A stretch of 64,000 bases of DNA from Marinobacter sp. JH2 (GTDB lineage Bacteria; Pseudomonadota; Gammaproteobacteria; Pseudomonadales; Oleiphilaceae), in the NCBI RefSeq assembly GCF_004353225.1, contig NZ_CP037934.1:2852001-2916000 (forward strand), written 5' to 3'. Both the position numbers and the translations under genes were made by a program. The notes beneath the pieces were generated by a model. It saw nothing but the letters and a program-made list of their open reading frames with translations, made no database searches and was not told the origin of the DNA. Shown here in pieces: positions 37,918 through 46,791 of the stretch; within the stretch, counting starts at the first letter, position 1; each line of letters opens with the position of its first letter.

Positions 37918-38778
37918 ATGGCTAAGTTACATCTTGAATTGACGGGCGTTGAAATGGCGTTTGATACGGCAAAAGGGCCATTCATTGCGCTGGATAACGT
38001 GAACCTGAAAATACAAAAGGGCGAATTTGTTTCACTGATTGGCCACTCCGGTTGTGGCAAATCCACTGTACTCAATATCGTGGCCGGGCTCTTGCAAGCC
38101 TCCAAAGGCGGCTGCGTGCTGGACGGGCATGAAGTGAACTCTCCCGGCCCGGAGCGCGCTGTGGTGTTTCAGAACCACGCACTGATGCCTTGGCTGACGG
38201 TTTATGAGAATGTCGAGCTGGCGGTACGCCAGGTGTTCAAAAAGACGATGGGCCGGCAGGAGCGTAAAGAGTGGATTATGCACAATCTGGAACTGGTCAA
38301 TATGGCCCACGCTGCCAGCAAGCGGCCCGGTGAAATTTCCGGCGGCATGGCCCAGCGAGTGGGCATAGCCCGGGCCTTGGCCATGAAGCCAAGCGTGCTA
38401 TTGATGGATGAGCCGTTCGGGGCACTGGACGCGCTGACCCGGGCCCATCTTCAGGACTCGTTGATGGACATCCAGCAGGAATTAAACAATACCGTGATCA
38501 TGATCACCCACGACGTCGACGAAGCCGTGTTGCTGTCTGACCGCATCATTATGATGACCAATGGGCCGTCAGCGACCGTCGGTGAGGATTTGCGAATCGA
38601 CTTGCCCCGGCCTCGCGACCGGGTCGCTCTGGCGGACAACCCCCAGTACGTTCATTACCGTCAGGAAGTACTTTCATTCCTGTACGAAAAACAGCGAAAG
38701 CTTGAAACCATCAACACCCGTCGAAGCAGCCCGCAAAAGGCGTTTGCTGACACCTCCCCGGCCAAGGCCAGGGCATAA
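37918..38778 (+). CDS. nrtC: Nitrate ABC transporter ATP-binding protein NrtC/NasD
   Basis: 286 residues. Walker A GHSGCGKST lies near residue 42. The signature reads [17 protein letters not shown], where SGGM replaces the canonical SGGQ, as in NrtD/NasD proteins. Walker B is LLMDEPFGALDALTR. The second solute-binding-like domain of cyanobacterial NrtC is absent. AAGGGG before ATG 37918 decides the start over an in-frame codon 60 bases upstream. The gene converges on nasR with a 43-base gap. Confidence 0.93.
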   Translation: MAKLHLELTGVEMAFDTAKGPFIALDNVNLKIQKGEFVSLIGHSGCGKSTVLNIVAGLLQASKGGCVLDGHEVNSPGPERAVVFQNHALMPWLTVYENVELAVRQVFKKTMGRQERKEWIMHNLELVNMAHAASKRPGEISGGMAQRVGIARALAMKPSVLLMDEPFGALDALTRAHLQDSLMDIQQELNNTVIMITHDVDEAVLLSDRIIMMTNGPSATVGEDLRIDLPRPRDRVALADNPQYVHYRQEVLSFLYEKQRKLETINTRRSSPQKAFADTSPAKARA

Positions 38779-38821
38779 TCCAATCCCGGGTTCTGCCCCA
38801 GTAGGGCCCGGGGGTCCGCAC

Positions 38822-40033
38822 TCAAGTCAACACGTTCGCCATGGAGATGAGCGCACGCGCCACCTCCGGCAAGCGCTTACCCTGGTCCATTGCCAACTTG
38901 CGTAACACCCGGTGAGCCTCATCGTCATCAATCTTGCGGTGCTCCATCAAAAGCAGAACCGCCTTTTCCTGAACCCGCCGGTCCTCTAGCGCTTCTTTCG
39001 CACTTTGCAGCTCCTCAGACATCTGCTGCAAACGTTGGTTCTGTTCCTGAATCAAATCCAGGATCGACCGGCTCCCCTGCACCCCTTCCTCAAGGGAAGC
39101 CAACAGCGTTGCCTGATCAGCCAATGAACTCCGAGCCTCGGCATAACGTTCCACACAACGATGGTGAAAGGCACTTTCGACCGAATCCTCAATCTTTTTC
39201 AGATCGTCCATGCGTTCCGTCATCAACATAAACCAACGTTCCGCCAACTTCGGGTCCAGGGGTTTGTAGGGCCCAACCGACACACCGATCTGGCGCAGCC
39301 GTTCTATCTCAAGCTCCCGCGGATGCTCGCGAAGCTGCTGCCAAAGCGCAAGACTGCCCTTAGGAGCGTGGGCAACGAACACCTCAAAACAACGATCCTG
39401 CGCCTCGAAAAGGTGCGCCATGCGCCGTGACAGTGCACGATCAAAGTGTCCTCGGGCAAAACCGTTCGAGCCAGCCGCCCGTTCCTGTCCGCAATACTCT
39501 TTCCCGGTCATCACATGAACCATGGCAACGAGGAGGCCCGCAATCGACGGTTCCACAACGGTCTCTGCCGCCTCGCAAACCACCGTAATCAGTTGATGAA
39601 TGGTCTCACCAAACCAATCGACAACCTCTTCTGCCGCGATCCCCTGCTGCTCAATTCGCTGGCGAACGCCTGCAAGCTGCCCCAAGCCATGCAGTGCACT
39701 GGCAATATGGCTAAGCAAAGGACTGCTGACCGGATGGCCGATCAACTCTTGCTGGATATCGCTCAAGGCCTGGTCGAAGTCGGCTGCGTGCTTGTCCGTC
39801 TGCTGGAGAATGGCAGCTCGCTCACCCGCACACTGCTGACCGTCCGACCCCAGATATAGACTGGTGACACCTCGCTCACGCTGCAAACCATGGATCAGGT
39901 GCCCAACGCTCTGCACCAATCGTCCCATCAACAAAAAGTACTCCAGACTTCGGACTTCGCATTGCCGCGAAGCGATCAGGAAGTCAGCCGCGGTGGCAGT
40001 CTGTGATCGAGCTGAACCGGATGTCTTGCTCAC
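38822..40033 (-). CDS. nasR: Nitrate/nitrite-responsive antiterminator NasR (NIT-ANTAR)
   Basis: 403 residues. Residues about 30-280 form a NIT nitrate/nitrite-sensing domain (LIHGLQRERGVTSLYLGS is its typical start). The last 60 residues are an ANTAR RNA-binding domain, with QEKAVLLLMEHRKIDDDEAHRVLRKLA in short blocks. A coiled segment lies between. In Klebsiella, NasR bound to nitrate or nitrite stops termination in the nasF leader. It starts with GTG and has AGGAG eight bases ahead. It sits between two leaders that carry candidate target hairpins (35.4 and 40.3 kb), which strongly supports this job. Confidence 0.93.
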   Translation of the reverse strand: MSKTSGSARSQTATAADFLIASRQCEVRSLEYFLLMGRLVQSVGHLIHGLQRERGVTSLYLGSDGQQCAGERAAILQQTDKHAADFDQALSDIQQELIGHPVSSPLLSHIASALHGLGQLAGVRQRIEQQGIAAEEVVDWFGETIHQLITVVCEAAETVVEPSIAGLLVAMVHVMTGKEYCGQERAAGSNGFARGHFDRALSRRMAHLFEAQDRCFEVFVAHAPKGSLALWQQLREHPRELEIERLRQIGVSVGPYKPLDPKLAERWFMLMTERMDDLKKIEDSVESAFHHRCVERYAEARSSLADQATLLASLEEGVQGSRSILDLIQEQNQRLQQMSEELQSAKEALEDRRVQEKAVLLLMEHRKIDDDEAHRVLRKLAMDQGKRLPEVARALISMANVLT

Positions 40034-40249
40034 GTTATTGCTCCTGTTGTTGCACCAGCTGACAGGTTTCAGGCAATGCTGCCTCTGTCCACCAACGCTT
40101 ATTCACATAGCTGAACCTAAAACTGAGCAATTAACAGACCAGCCTCTGAGGCCCCATCTTCGGGCATCACGCCCTACCAAAGGGCAGCCCTTACAAAAAA
40201 TCCACAAACCAATATTTTTAAGTCATTGAAATATATAGCCTTAAAAAAC

Positions 40250-40265
40250 TGGCACGGAGATCGCA
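40250..40265 (+). promoter_or_regulatory. Sigma-54-type promoter for the nasC-nirB-nirD operon
   Basis: TGGCACGGAGATCGCA carries a perfect TGGCACG -24 element and GG/GC exactly ten bases apart; the -12 element TCGCA differs from TTGCA by one base. Transcription would start near 40277 and produce a leader of about 130 bases. A TGCACC half-site of the NtrC type is seen at 40051-40056. Confidence 0.8.
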
Positions 40266-40287
40266 TTAGGTAAATCAAGGACGAAAC

Positions 40288-40383
40288 TTCGGCCACGGTT
40301 GGCTGAACACTTGATCATTGTTGTTGGCATTGGCGCCGGTTCATCGTGCTTTCTCAGGAAAGCGGGATGCCGGCGTTTTTTTT
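40288..40383 (+). promoter_or_regulatory. NasR-type (ANTAR) two-hairpin antitermination leader of nirB operon
   Basis: Hairpin P1 (40288-40307) has seven pairs around the hexaloop ACGGTT. Hairpin P2 (40324-40339) closes TTGGC with GCCGG around the hexaloop ATTGGC. Both loops have A at position 1 and G at position 4, as described for ANTAR targets. A terminator joins CGCCGG (40334-40339) with CCGGCG (40370-40375), encloses the inner stem GCTTTC/GAAAGC, and is followed by eight T. P2 uses the same bases as the left arm of the terminator, so the two exclude each other. NasR binding should therefore allow read-through when nitrate or nitrite is present. Confidence 0.78.
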
Positions 40384-40405
40384 GGAATCCGGAAAGGGGC
40401 TCATT

Positions 40406-41635
40406 ATGACCGCAACCGAAAACGCTCCCTTGGTGATCTGCGGCCACGGCATGGTGGCTCAGCGCTTGATCGAGCAACTCGTCGCGAATGGTCATCCTTT
40501 CAGCAAGATTGTGGTTTTCAACGGAGAACCGGTTTCGGCCTACAACCGCATCCAGCTGTCCTCCCTGCTGGCCAATGAAATCACTGAGACAGACCTTGTC
40601 CTCAAGCCCGATGATTGGTTCTCACAGCACCGGATCCAAGTGCACAACCACACACCGGTCACTCGTATTGATGTTGAACAACGCCAAATCGAGACTGCGC
40701 ATGGCCATGTACAGCCCTATAGCAAGCTGATACTGGCAACCGGTTCGAGTCCGTCCACCCTTGGCATACCGGGCGAAGGTCTCGACGGTGCGCTGATGTT
40801 TCGCAGCTTAGCGGACACCCGATCGCTGGTCGAAAAAGCCGGCAACGACCAACGCGCCGTCGTGATCGGTGGCGGTTTTCTGGGACTCGAAGCGGCCGAA
40901 GGCCTGCGCGCAAGGGGCATGGCGGTGACGGTGCTACACCGAAGCAATCGCATTTTGAACCGGCAACTGGACCCCACCTCCGGCGATATGCTGAAGACCC
41001 TGTTAGAGCGTCGCGGCCTTAACATTTTGACCGGTTACGCGCCGAAAGCACTGCTCGGAAAAAAACAGGTGCGGGCGGTTCAACTGCAAGACGATACCGT
41101 GCTCTCCACCGATCTGGTGGTGATCGCCACGGGCATTGTTCCGAACACGAAACTAGCTGCCGCAGCCGGCTTACGCTGTGACCGAGGCATCTGCGTTGAT
41201 CGCCAGATGCGCACATCCGATTCCTCCATCTACGCACTTGGGGAGTGCAGTCAATTCGGCAACGAGACGTTCGGTCTGGTTGAACCGGGCTTTCATCAGG
41301 CACAAGTCCTCGCCGAGCACCTCTGCCGGCATGAGGATGGTCAAGGCTTTGAACCGATTGAAATACCCACACGCCTGAAGATCAGCGGCATTCCCATTTA
41401 CTCCTGTGGCTGCGTAGAACCGGGCCCGGACACCCAAACCATTCAATGGCGCGACGGCCCCAAGCACCGCTATGGCCGCTTGTTTATCGAACAGGACCGT
41501 TTGGTCGGTGCCCTGTTGCTCGGCGACACCGCGAACGGCGCTTGGTACACCGATCTGATTCGCAGCGCCCAAGACATTACCGACTACCGAAGCGCCATCG
41601 CTTTCGGCAAACCCTATTGTGAAGCAGCAGCATGA
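40406..41635 (+). CDS. FAD/NAD(P)-dependent oxidoreductase, probable nitrate reductase electron-transfer subunit (NasC-like)
   Basis: 409-residue flavoprotein of the pyridine nucleotide-disulfide oxidoreductase family, similar to the N-terminal half of NirB. The FAD motif is slightly unusual (VICGHGMVAQRLIEQL), the NAD site is VVIGGGFLGLEAAEGL, and the second FAD block is IYALGECSQF. It probably feeds electrons from NADH to NasA, as Klebsiella NasC does; the link is by context. GGAAAGGGG before ATG 40406 sets the start just downstream of the leader terminator. Its TGA overlaps an upstream ATG of the nirB frame. Confidence 0.85.
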   Translation: MTATENAPLVICGHGMVAQRLIEQLVANGHPFSKIVVFNGEPVSAYNRIQLSSLLANEITETDLVLKPDDWFSQHRIQVHNHTPVTRIDVEQRQIETAHGHVQPYSKLILATGSSPSTLGIPGEGLDGALMFRSLADTRSLVEKAGNDQRAVVIGGGFLGLEAAEGLRARGMAVTVLHRSNRILNRQLDPTSGDMLKTLLERRGLNILTGYAPKALLGKKQVRAVQLQDDTVLSTDLVVIATGIVPNTKLAAAAGLRCDRGICVDRQMRTSDSSIYALGECSQFGNETFGLVEPGFHQAQVLAEHLCRHEDGQGFEPIEIPTRLKISGIPIYSCGCVEPGPDTQTIQWRDGPKHRYGRLFIEQDRLVGALLLGDTANGAWYTDLIRSAQDITDYRSAIAFGKPYCEAAA

Positions 41636-41661
41636 ACGCTGCCTTGGGAGAGGAACATACC

Positions 41662-44175
41662 ATGAGTAAACAAACCTTGATCGTGATTGGCAACGGCATG
41701 GTCGGCCATCATTTTCTTGAGCAATTCGTCCAGACCCCTGCGGCGGAGTCGTTCCAGATTCTCGTTTTTGGCGAAGAGAAACAACTGGCCTATGATCGGG
41801 TTCACCTGTCTGAATACTTCACAGGCTCCAGCCACGCTGACCTGGCGATGGGCACAGCCGATTGGTACGAAGACAACGGCATCGACCTCCACTTGAATGA
41901 GCAGGTCACCACCATCGACCGCTGCAATCGGGTGGTCAGTACGCCTAAAGGCGTCTATCAGTATGACCAGTTGGTACTCGCGACCGGATCCTATCCTTTC
42001 GTACCGCCGATTGCCGGCAATGAGCACGACGGCTGTTTTGTGTACCGCACGCTGGAAGATCTGGACGCCATTCGTGCCAGTGCCAGCGAGGCCAAAACCG
42101 GTGTCGTAGTGGGCGGAGGCCTGCTGGGACTGGAAGCCGCCAACGCCCTAAAGAGCCTTGGCTTGCAAGCCAGTGTGGTGGAATTCGCCCCTCGTCTGAT
42201 GCCCGTTCAACTGGATGACCAAGGCGGCGCCTTGCTACGACACAAGATCGAAGAGTTAGGCGTTCAAGTGCATACCGGGAAGGCAACCAACGCCATCGTG
42301 CCGGGCCATGAAGCCCGCTTGCGTATGAATTTCTCCGATGATAGCCACCTCGAAACCGACTTGATTGTGTTCTCCGCCGGCATCCGGCCTCAGGACACGC
42401 TTGCCCGGGATTGCGGTCTCGAGATTGGGGAGCGCGGTGGCATCGTCATTACCAATCAATGCACCACCTCCGACCCCCACATTCATGCGATCGGCGAGTG
42501 CGCGCTGTGGAACAACCGTATCTTTGGGTTGGTAGCACCGGGCTACACCATGGCCCGGACGCTCGCGGCGGCCCTCAATAACGACAGCGAGGCCGCTTTC
42601 ACCGGTGCCGACATGAGTACAAAACTGAAACTCCTGGGTGTGGATGTCGGCTCTATTGGCGATGCTCACGGCCAAACAGCCGGCGCGCGCAATATCCGCT
42701 TCCACGATGAGCAGACCGGCCACTACCGGCGCATGGTCGTCAGTCAGGACGGCCAGAAGCTCTTGGGCGCCATTCTGGTAGGCGACAACAGCCACTACGA
42801 TACTCTGCTGCAATACGCGCTCAACGGGCTGGACTTACCCAGCAATCCGGAAGTGCTGATTCTGCCAGAAAGCGAGGGCGGAACGCCCACCCTCGGTGCC
42901 GATGCACTGCCCGATACGGCGTCCATCTGCTCGTGCCACAACGTCACTAAAGGCGATATCTGTAGTGCTCTCGATGCCGGTTGCACAGACCTCGGAGGAG
43001 TAAAGGCCGAGACCAAAGCCAGCACCGGCTGCGGCGGCTGTACGGCACTCCTGAAAAAGGTGGTCGACAGCGAACTGGAGAAGCGGGGCGTAGAAGTCTG
43101 CACCGATCTCTGCGAGCACTTCGCCTACACCCGTCAGGAACTTTTCCATCTGGTTAAAGTAAACGGCATTCGCTCCTTCCGCGGGCTGCTCAATCAATAC
43201 GGTCAGGGTCAGGGCTGTGACATCTGCAAACCCACGGTGGGCTCTATTCTCGCCAGTTGCTGGAACGATCACATTCTGGCCACCGATCATGTGCCTTTGC
43301 AGGACACCAATGACACGTTCATGGCCAACATGCAGAAGAACGGCACCTATTCCATCGTGCCGCGCATTCCTGGCGGCGAGATCACGCCGGACAAGCTGAT
43401 TGTGCTGGGTGAGGTAGCCAAGGAATACGACTTGTATACCAAAATCACTGGCGGTCAACGGGTTGATCTGTTCGGGGCCACCTTGAGCGAGTTGCCGGAA
43501 ATCTGGGAAAAGCTGATCGCTGCGGGTTTCGAGACCGGCCATGCCTATGGCAAGTCGCTGCGTACAGTGAAGTCCTGTGTTGGCAGTACCTGGTGCCGTT
43601 ATGGCGTGCAGGACAGTGTCGGCATGGCGATCCTGCTAGAGAGCCGCTACAAGGGCCTGAGAGCGCCTCACAAGGTGAAGATGGGGGTGTCGGGCTGCAC
43701 TCGGGAGTGTGCCGAGGCGCAAAGCAAGGATTTTGGGGTGATTGCCACGGAGAAGGGCTGGAACTTGTATGTGTGCGGCAATGGCGGCATGCGGCCCCGG
43801 CACGCGGACCTGTTCGCGACAGATTTGTCCGATGAAGAGCTGATTCAAGCGATTGACCGGGTTGTGATGTTCTATGTCCGGACGGCGGATCGGTTGCAGC
43901 GGACCAGTGTCTGGCTGGAGAACCTTGAAGGCGGCTTGGAGTATCTGAAGCAGGTGGTGCTGGAGGACAGTCTGGGTATTGGTGCAGAGCTGGAGCAGCA
44001 CATGGCTGAGATTGTCGACACCTATCAGTGTGAGTGGAAGACGGCGGTTGAGGATCCGGAGAAGCGTAAGCGCTTCCGGGAGTTTGTGAATGCGCCGGAG
44101 CAGAAGGACCCGGTGCAGCAGTGGACTTCAGAGCGTGGGCAACGTCGGCCTGTTTTGGAGTTGGTTTCTTCGTAG
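41662..44175 (+). CDS. nirB: NAD(P)H nitrite reductase large subunit NirB
   Basis: 837 residues. An FAD/NAD(P) module (IVIGNGMVGHHFLEQF; GVVVGGGLLGLEAANAL) leads to a BFD-like [2Fe-2S] domain (SICSCHNVTKGDI; STGCGGC). The nitrite/sulfite reductase domains follow. The siroheme-[4Fe-4S] site reads GVSGCTRECAEAQ and YVCGNGGMRPRHA. It reduces nitrite to ammonium in the cytoplasm. The start MSKQTLIVIGNG with GAGAGGA ahead matches enterobacterial NirB better than an ATG 30 bases upstream. Confidence 0.96.
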   Translation: MSKQTLIVIGNGMVGHHFLEQFVQTPAAESFQILVFGEEKQLAYDRVHLSEYFTGSSHADLAMGTADWYEDNGIDLHLNEQVTTIDRCNRVVSTPKGVYQYDQLVLATGSYPFVPPIAGNEHDGCFVYRTLEDLDAIRASASEAKTGVVVGGGLLGLEAANALKSLGLQASVVEFAPRLMPVQLDDQGGALLRHKIEELGVQVHTGKATNAIVPGHEARLRMNFSDDSHLETDLIVFSAGIRPQDTLARDCGLEIGERGGIVITNQCTTSDPHIHAIGECALWNNRIFGLVAPGYTMARTLAAALNNDSEAAFTGADMSTKLKLLGVDVGSIGDAHGQTAGARNIRFHDEQTGHYRRMVVSQDGQKLLGAILVGDNSHYDTLLQYALNGLDLPSNPEVLILPESEGGTPTLGADALPDTASICSCHNVTKGDICSALDAGCTDLGGVKAETKASTGCGGCTALLKKVVDSELEKRGVEVCTDLCEHFAYTRQELFHLVKVNGIRSFRGLLNQYGQGQGCDICKPTVGSILASCWNDHILATDHVPLQDTNDTFMANMQKNGTYSIVPRIPGGEITPDKLIVLGEVAKEYDLYTKITGGQRVDLFGATLSELPEIWEKLIAAGFETGHAYGKSLRTVKSCVGSTWCRYGVQDSVGMAILLESRYKGLRAPHKVKMGVSGCTRECAEAQSKDFGVIATEKGWNLYVCGNGGMRPRHADLFATDLSDEELIQAIDRVVMFYVRTADRLQRTSVWLENLEGGLEYLKQVVLEDSLGIGAELEQHMAEIVDTYQCEWKTAVEDPEKRKRFREFVNAPEQKDPVQQWTSERGQRRPVLELVSS

Positions 44176-44206
44176 CCTGTTTTGGTTTTGGGAGGCGGAG
44201 CAAGGA

Positions 44207-44287
44207 GGCCGGGGGGCCTTTTCTTCTGTGAAAAAGAACTCGCTTCGCTCAGACATCATTTTCCCGGCCAGAAAAGGCCCCCCAGCC
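44207..44287. repeat. Long stem-loop element between nirB and nirD
   Basis: GGGGGGCCTTTTCT (44211-44224) and its exact complement (44270-44283) form a 14-pair stem, extended by GGC/GCC after one mismatch. The 45-base loop contains GAACTCGCTTCGCTCAGAC. It splits the nirB-nirD operon, lies outside the coding regions and looks like a dispersed intergenic repeat. It could also lower nirD expression or stabilise the nirB mRNA. Confidence 0.7.
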
Positions 44288-44340
44288 CCCGTGCTCACAG
44301 ACATTGGTGAAATACTAGGAAAAGAAACTGGAGAGAACCT

Positions 44341-44715
44341 ATGAAAGCTCAGACTCGTTGGGATGTAGCTTGTACCGTTACAGACTTGGTACCGGATTCA
44401 GGCATTGCGGTTTGGACGAAAGACGGGCCGATTGCGGTGTTTTATTTGCCGCATCGGTTACCGGCGCTGTTCGCGGTCAGCCATACCGACCCGTTCAGTG
44501 GATCAAACGTGTTAGCGCGGGGGATTACCGGGGATGTGAATGGTGAGCCGGTGGTGGCTTCGCCGTTATATAAGCAGCATTTCAGTTTGCGCTCTGGGCT
44601 CTGTCTCGAGGACGACAGCGTGCAGCTTAAGACTTACCCTGTGCTGCTGGACGGTGATCGAATTCTGTTGGAGCTTCCTGTTTCGGTCGGTCGCGCAGAA
44701 TTCCAGGCAGCCTGA
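44341..44715 (+). CDS. nirD: NAD(P)H nitrite reductase small subunit NirD
   Basis: 124 residues with the Rieske-like fold of NirD. Conserved blocks are DPFSGSNVLARGITGD and ASPLYKQHFSLRSGLCLEDD. The Cys/His ligands of true Rieske proteins are absent, as is normal for NirD, so no cluster is expected. It is needed with NirB for nitrite reduction. A GGAGAG ribosome site precedes the ATG. It is separated from nirB by 165 bases carrying the stem-loop element. Confidence 0.93.
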   Translation: MKAQTRWDVACTVTDLVPDSGIAVWTKDGPIAVFYLPHRLPALFAVSHTDPFSGSNVLARGITGDVNGEPVVASPLYKQHFSLRSGLCLEDDSVQLKTYPVLLDGDRILLELPVSVGRAEFQAA

Positions 44716-44799
44716 TGCGGGCATTTCAAGGCGCTTGACCAGGTGTGGTGCCGCGTATAGTCTGCGGCAAACCCCCGCGGATTCGGAGTGCCCCAGGTT

Positions 44800-46677
44800 A
44801 TGGAAGATCACAGCCAGTTTCGTTTGTTGTCGGAACGGCGGTTTGCACCGTTTTTTGTCACCCAGTTTGCGGGTGCGTTTAACGACAATCTGTTCAAAAA
44901 TGCTCTTTTGTTGCTGGTGACCTATAACGCCGGTGGGCTGTTTGGGCTGTCTTCCAGCGTGGTGGTCAATCTGGCCGCCATGCTCTTCATCCTGCCGTTC
45001 TTCTTGTTTTCTGCCGTCGCCGGCCAGATTGCAGACCGCTATGAGAAATCCGGAATCATTCGCTGGGTCAAGTTCGCGGAGGTCGCGATCATGGCCGTGG
45101 CCGCGGTCGGGCTGTGGTTTGGCTGGCATGAGATGTTGTTACTGCTGCTGTTTTTGATGGGCGTCCAGTCCGCTTTTTTTGGTCCGGTTAAGTACGCGAT
45201 TCTTCCCCAAGCTTTGGATAACTCGGAGTTAGTGGGCGGCAACGCGCTGGTGGAGATGGGCACCTTCGTCGCTATTTTGCTCGGAACGCTGGTAGCCGGG
45301 GTGATGATGAAAGCGCCTTTGCCGGGGCCGATGATCGCCATCGCGGTGTTGGTAGTTGCCGGGACAGGCCTGTTTTCTGCGTTGAAAATACCCAAGGCCG
45401 AGGCTGCGGCACCGGATCTGAAGATCAGCTTCAGCCCGTTGAAAGAAACCTGGAAGCTGATGGCCATTGCCAAAGAAAACCACAACGTGCTGTTGAGCGT
45501 TGTGGCCATTTCCTGGTTCTGGTTTTTGGGTGCCGCCTACCTGACCCAGTTCCCCGGCTTCGCCAAGGATGAACTGCTCGGTGATGAAACCGTGGTCACG
45601 GTTCTTTTAGCCATTTTTACGGTCGGTATCGCGGTGGGCTCCATGATTTGTGAGCGAATGTCCCGCCACAAGGTGGAGTTGGGCATTGTCCCCATTGGTT
45701 CATTGGGGCTGAGTCTGTTCGGTATTGATCTCTACCTGAACATGCCCGCACAGCCGGTACCCTCCGACTGGTGGGTGATCTTCACCGATGGCAATTACCG
45801 CCGGGTCGCACTGGATCTGTTGGGCATTGGTGTCTCCGGTGGCCTGTTTATCGTGCCGCTGTACGCCTTCGTTCAGCAGGAAACCCCGCCAGAAACCCGG
45901 GCCCGCGTGATTGCGGCGCTGAATGTGTTCAATGCCCTGTTTATGGTGGCCAGTGCACTGTTGGGCATGTTGGTGCTCGGCGTGATCGGGCTCAGCATTC
46001 CAGAGTTTTTCCTGGTGTTGTCGATCATGAATCTGATGGTCGCGGCCTTCGTGTACCAGCAGGTACCGGAGTTCGCGTTGCGTTTTGTGATCTGGATGAT
46101 GTCGCACACGATCTACCGGGTTAAACACCACAATCTGGACCGGATTCCGGAAGAGGGGGCGGCGCTGCTGGTGTGCAATCACGTGTCCTATATGGACGCA
46201 CTGGTGATCGCCGGCGCGGTGCGTCGTCCGGTTCGCTTTGTGATGGACCACCACATTTTTGCCACGCCGGTGATGGGCACCTTCTTCCGGATGGCCAAAA
46301 CCATCCCGATCGGCTCGAAAGCGAAGGTACCGGAAATCTACGAAGCGGCGTTTGATAAAATCGACGAGGAACTGGCAGCCGGCAACCTGGTGTGCATTTT
46401 TCCGGAAGGTCGACTGACTTCGGATGGCGAAGTCGCTGCGTTCAGGGCCGGGGTGGAGCTGATTTTACAGCGTCGGCCAGTGCCGGTGGTGCCTCTCGCC
46501 CTTCGGGGCCTGTGGGGAAGCTTTTTCAGTCATTGCGGCGGGCCAGCACTCACGCACTTGCCGAAACGCTTCTGGTCACGCATTCATCTTCTTGCCGACG
46601 AGCCTGTCCGTCCAGAGGCAGCAACGGCCGAAGCACTGGAAGAAAACGTTAAAACGTTGAGAGGCTCGCACCCCTAA
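44800..46677 (+). CDS. LplT-like MFS transporter fused to a 1-acylglycerol-3-phosphate acyltransferase domain
   Basis: About 625 residues. Residues 1-420 form a 12-helix major-facilitator domain of the lysophospholipid transporter type (FFVTQFAGAFNDNLFKNALL). Residues 430-625 are a PlsC-type acyltransferase with the NHVSYMDA (NHx4D) and FPEGRLTSDG motifs. The acyl-ACP synthetase domain of enterobacterial Aas is absent. The protein would flip lysophospholipids inward and re-acylate them. An in-frame GTG lies four codons upstream of the ATG used. It sits next to the wax ester synthase, which suggests a lipid-remodelling pair. Confidence 0.88.
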   Translation: MEDHSQFRLLSERRFAPFFVTQFAGAFNDNLFKNALLLLVTYNAGGLFGLSSSVVVNLAAMLFILPFFLFSAVAGQIADRYEKSGIIRWVKFAEVAIMAVAAVGLWFGWHEMLLLLLFLMGVQSAFFGPVKYAILPQALDNSELVGGNALVEMGTFVAILLGTLVAGVMMKAPLPGPMIAIAVLVVAGTGLFSALKIPKAEAAAPDLKISFSPLKETWKLMAIAKENHNVLLSVVAISWFWFLGAAYLTQFPGFAKDELLGDETVVTVLLAIFTVGIAVGSMICERMSRHKVELGIVPIGSLGLSLFGIDLYLNMPAQPVPSDWWVIFTDGNYRRVALDLLGIGVSGGLFIVPLYAFVQQETPPETRARVIAALNVFNALFMVASALLGMLVLGVIGLSIPEFFLVLSIMNLMVAAFVYQQVPEFALRFVIWMMSHTIYRVKHHNLDRIPEEGAALLVCNHVSYMDALVIAGAVRRPVRFVMDHHIFATPVMGTFFRMAKTIPIGSKAKVPEIYEAAFDKIDEELAAGNLVCIFPEGRLTSDGEVAAFRAGVELILQRRPVPVVPLALRGLWGSFFSHCGGPALTHLPKRFWSRIHLLADEPVRPEAATAEALEENVKTLRGSHP

Positions 46678-46791
46678 CGCGTTTTATCCGGCGACTTGCT
46701 TCCTGCGCAAAATCCGACGAGTGTTGGGTCAATCCCGTACAGCGATAATCGCGTTAGAATCGGTTTCAATATCAATAATAAGAGATCTGCC

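Noticed and set aside
38780..38815. Hairpin CCCGGG...CCCGGG between nrtC and nasR as a terminator
   Set aside because: No T-run on either side, and CCCGGG is self-complementary, so the pairing is not convincing.
43445..44203. 252-codon open frame on the minus strand inside nirB
   Set aside because: Its composition is that of a GC-rich antisense shadow; nirB on the plus strand is unmistakable.
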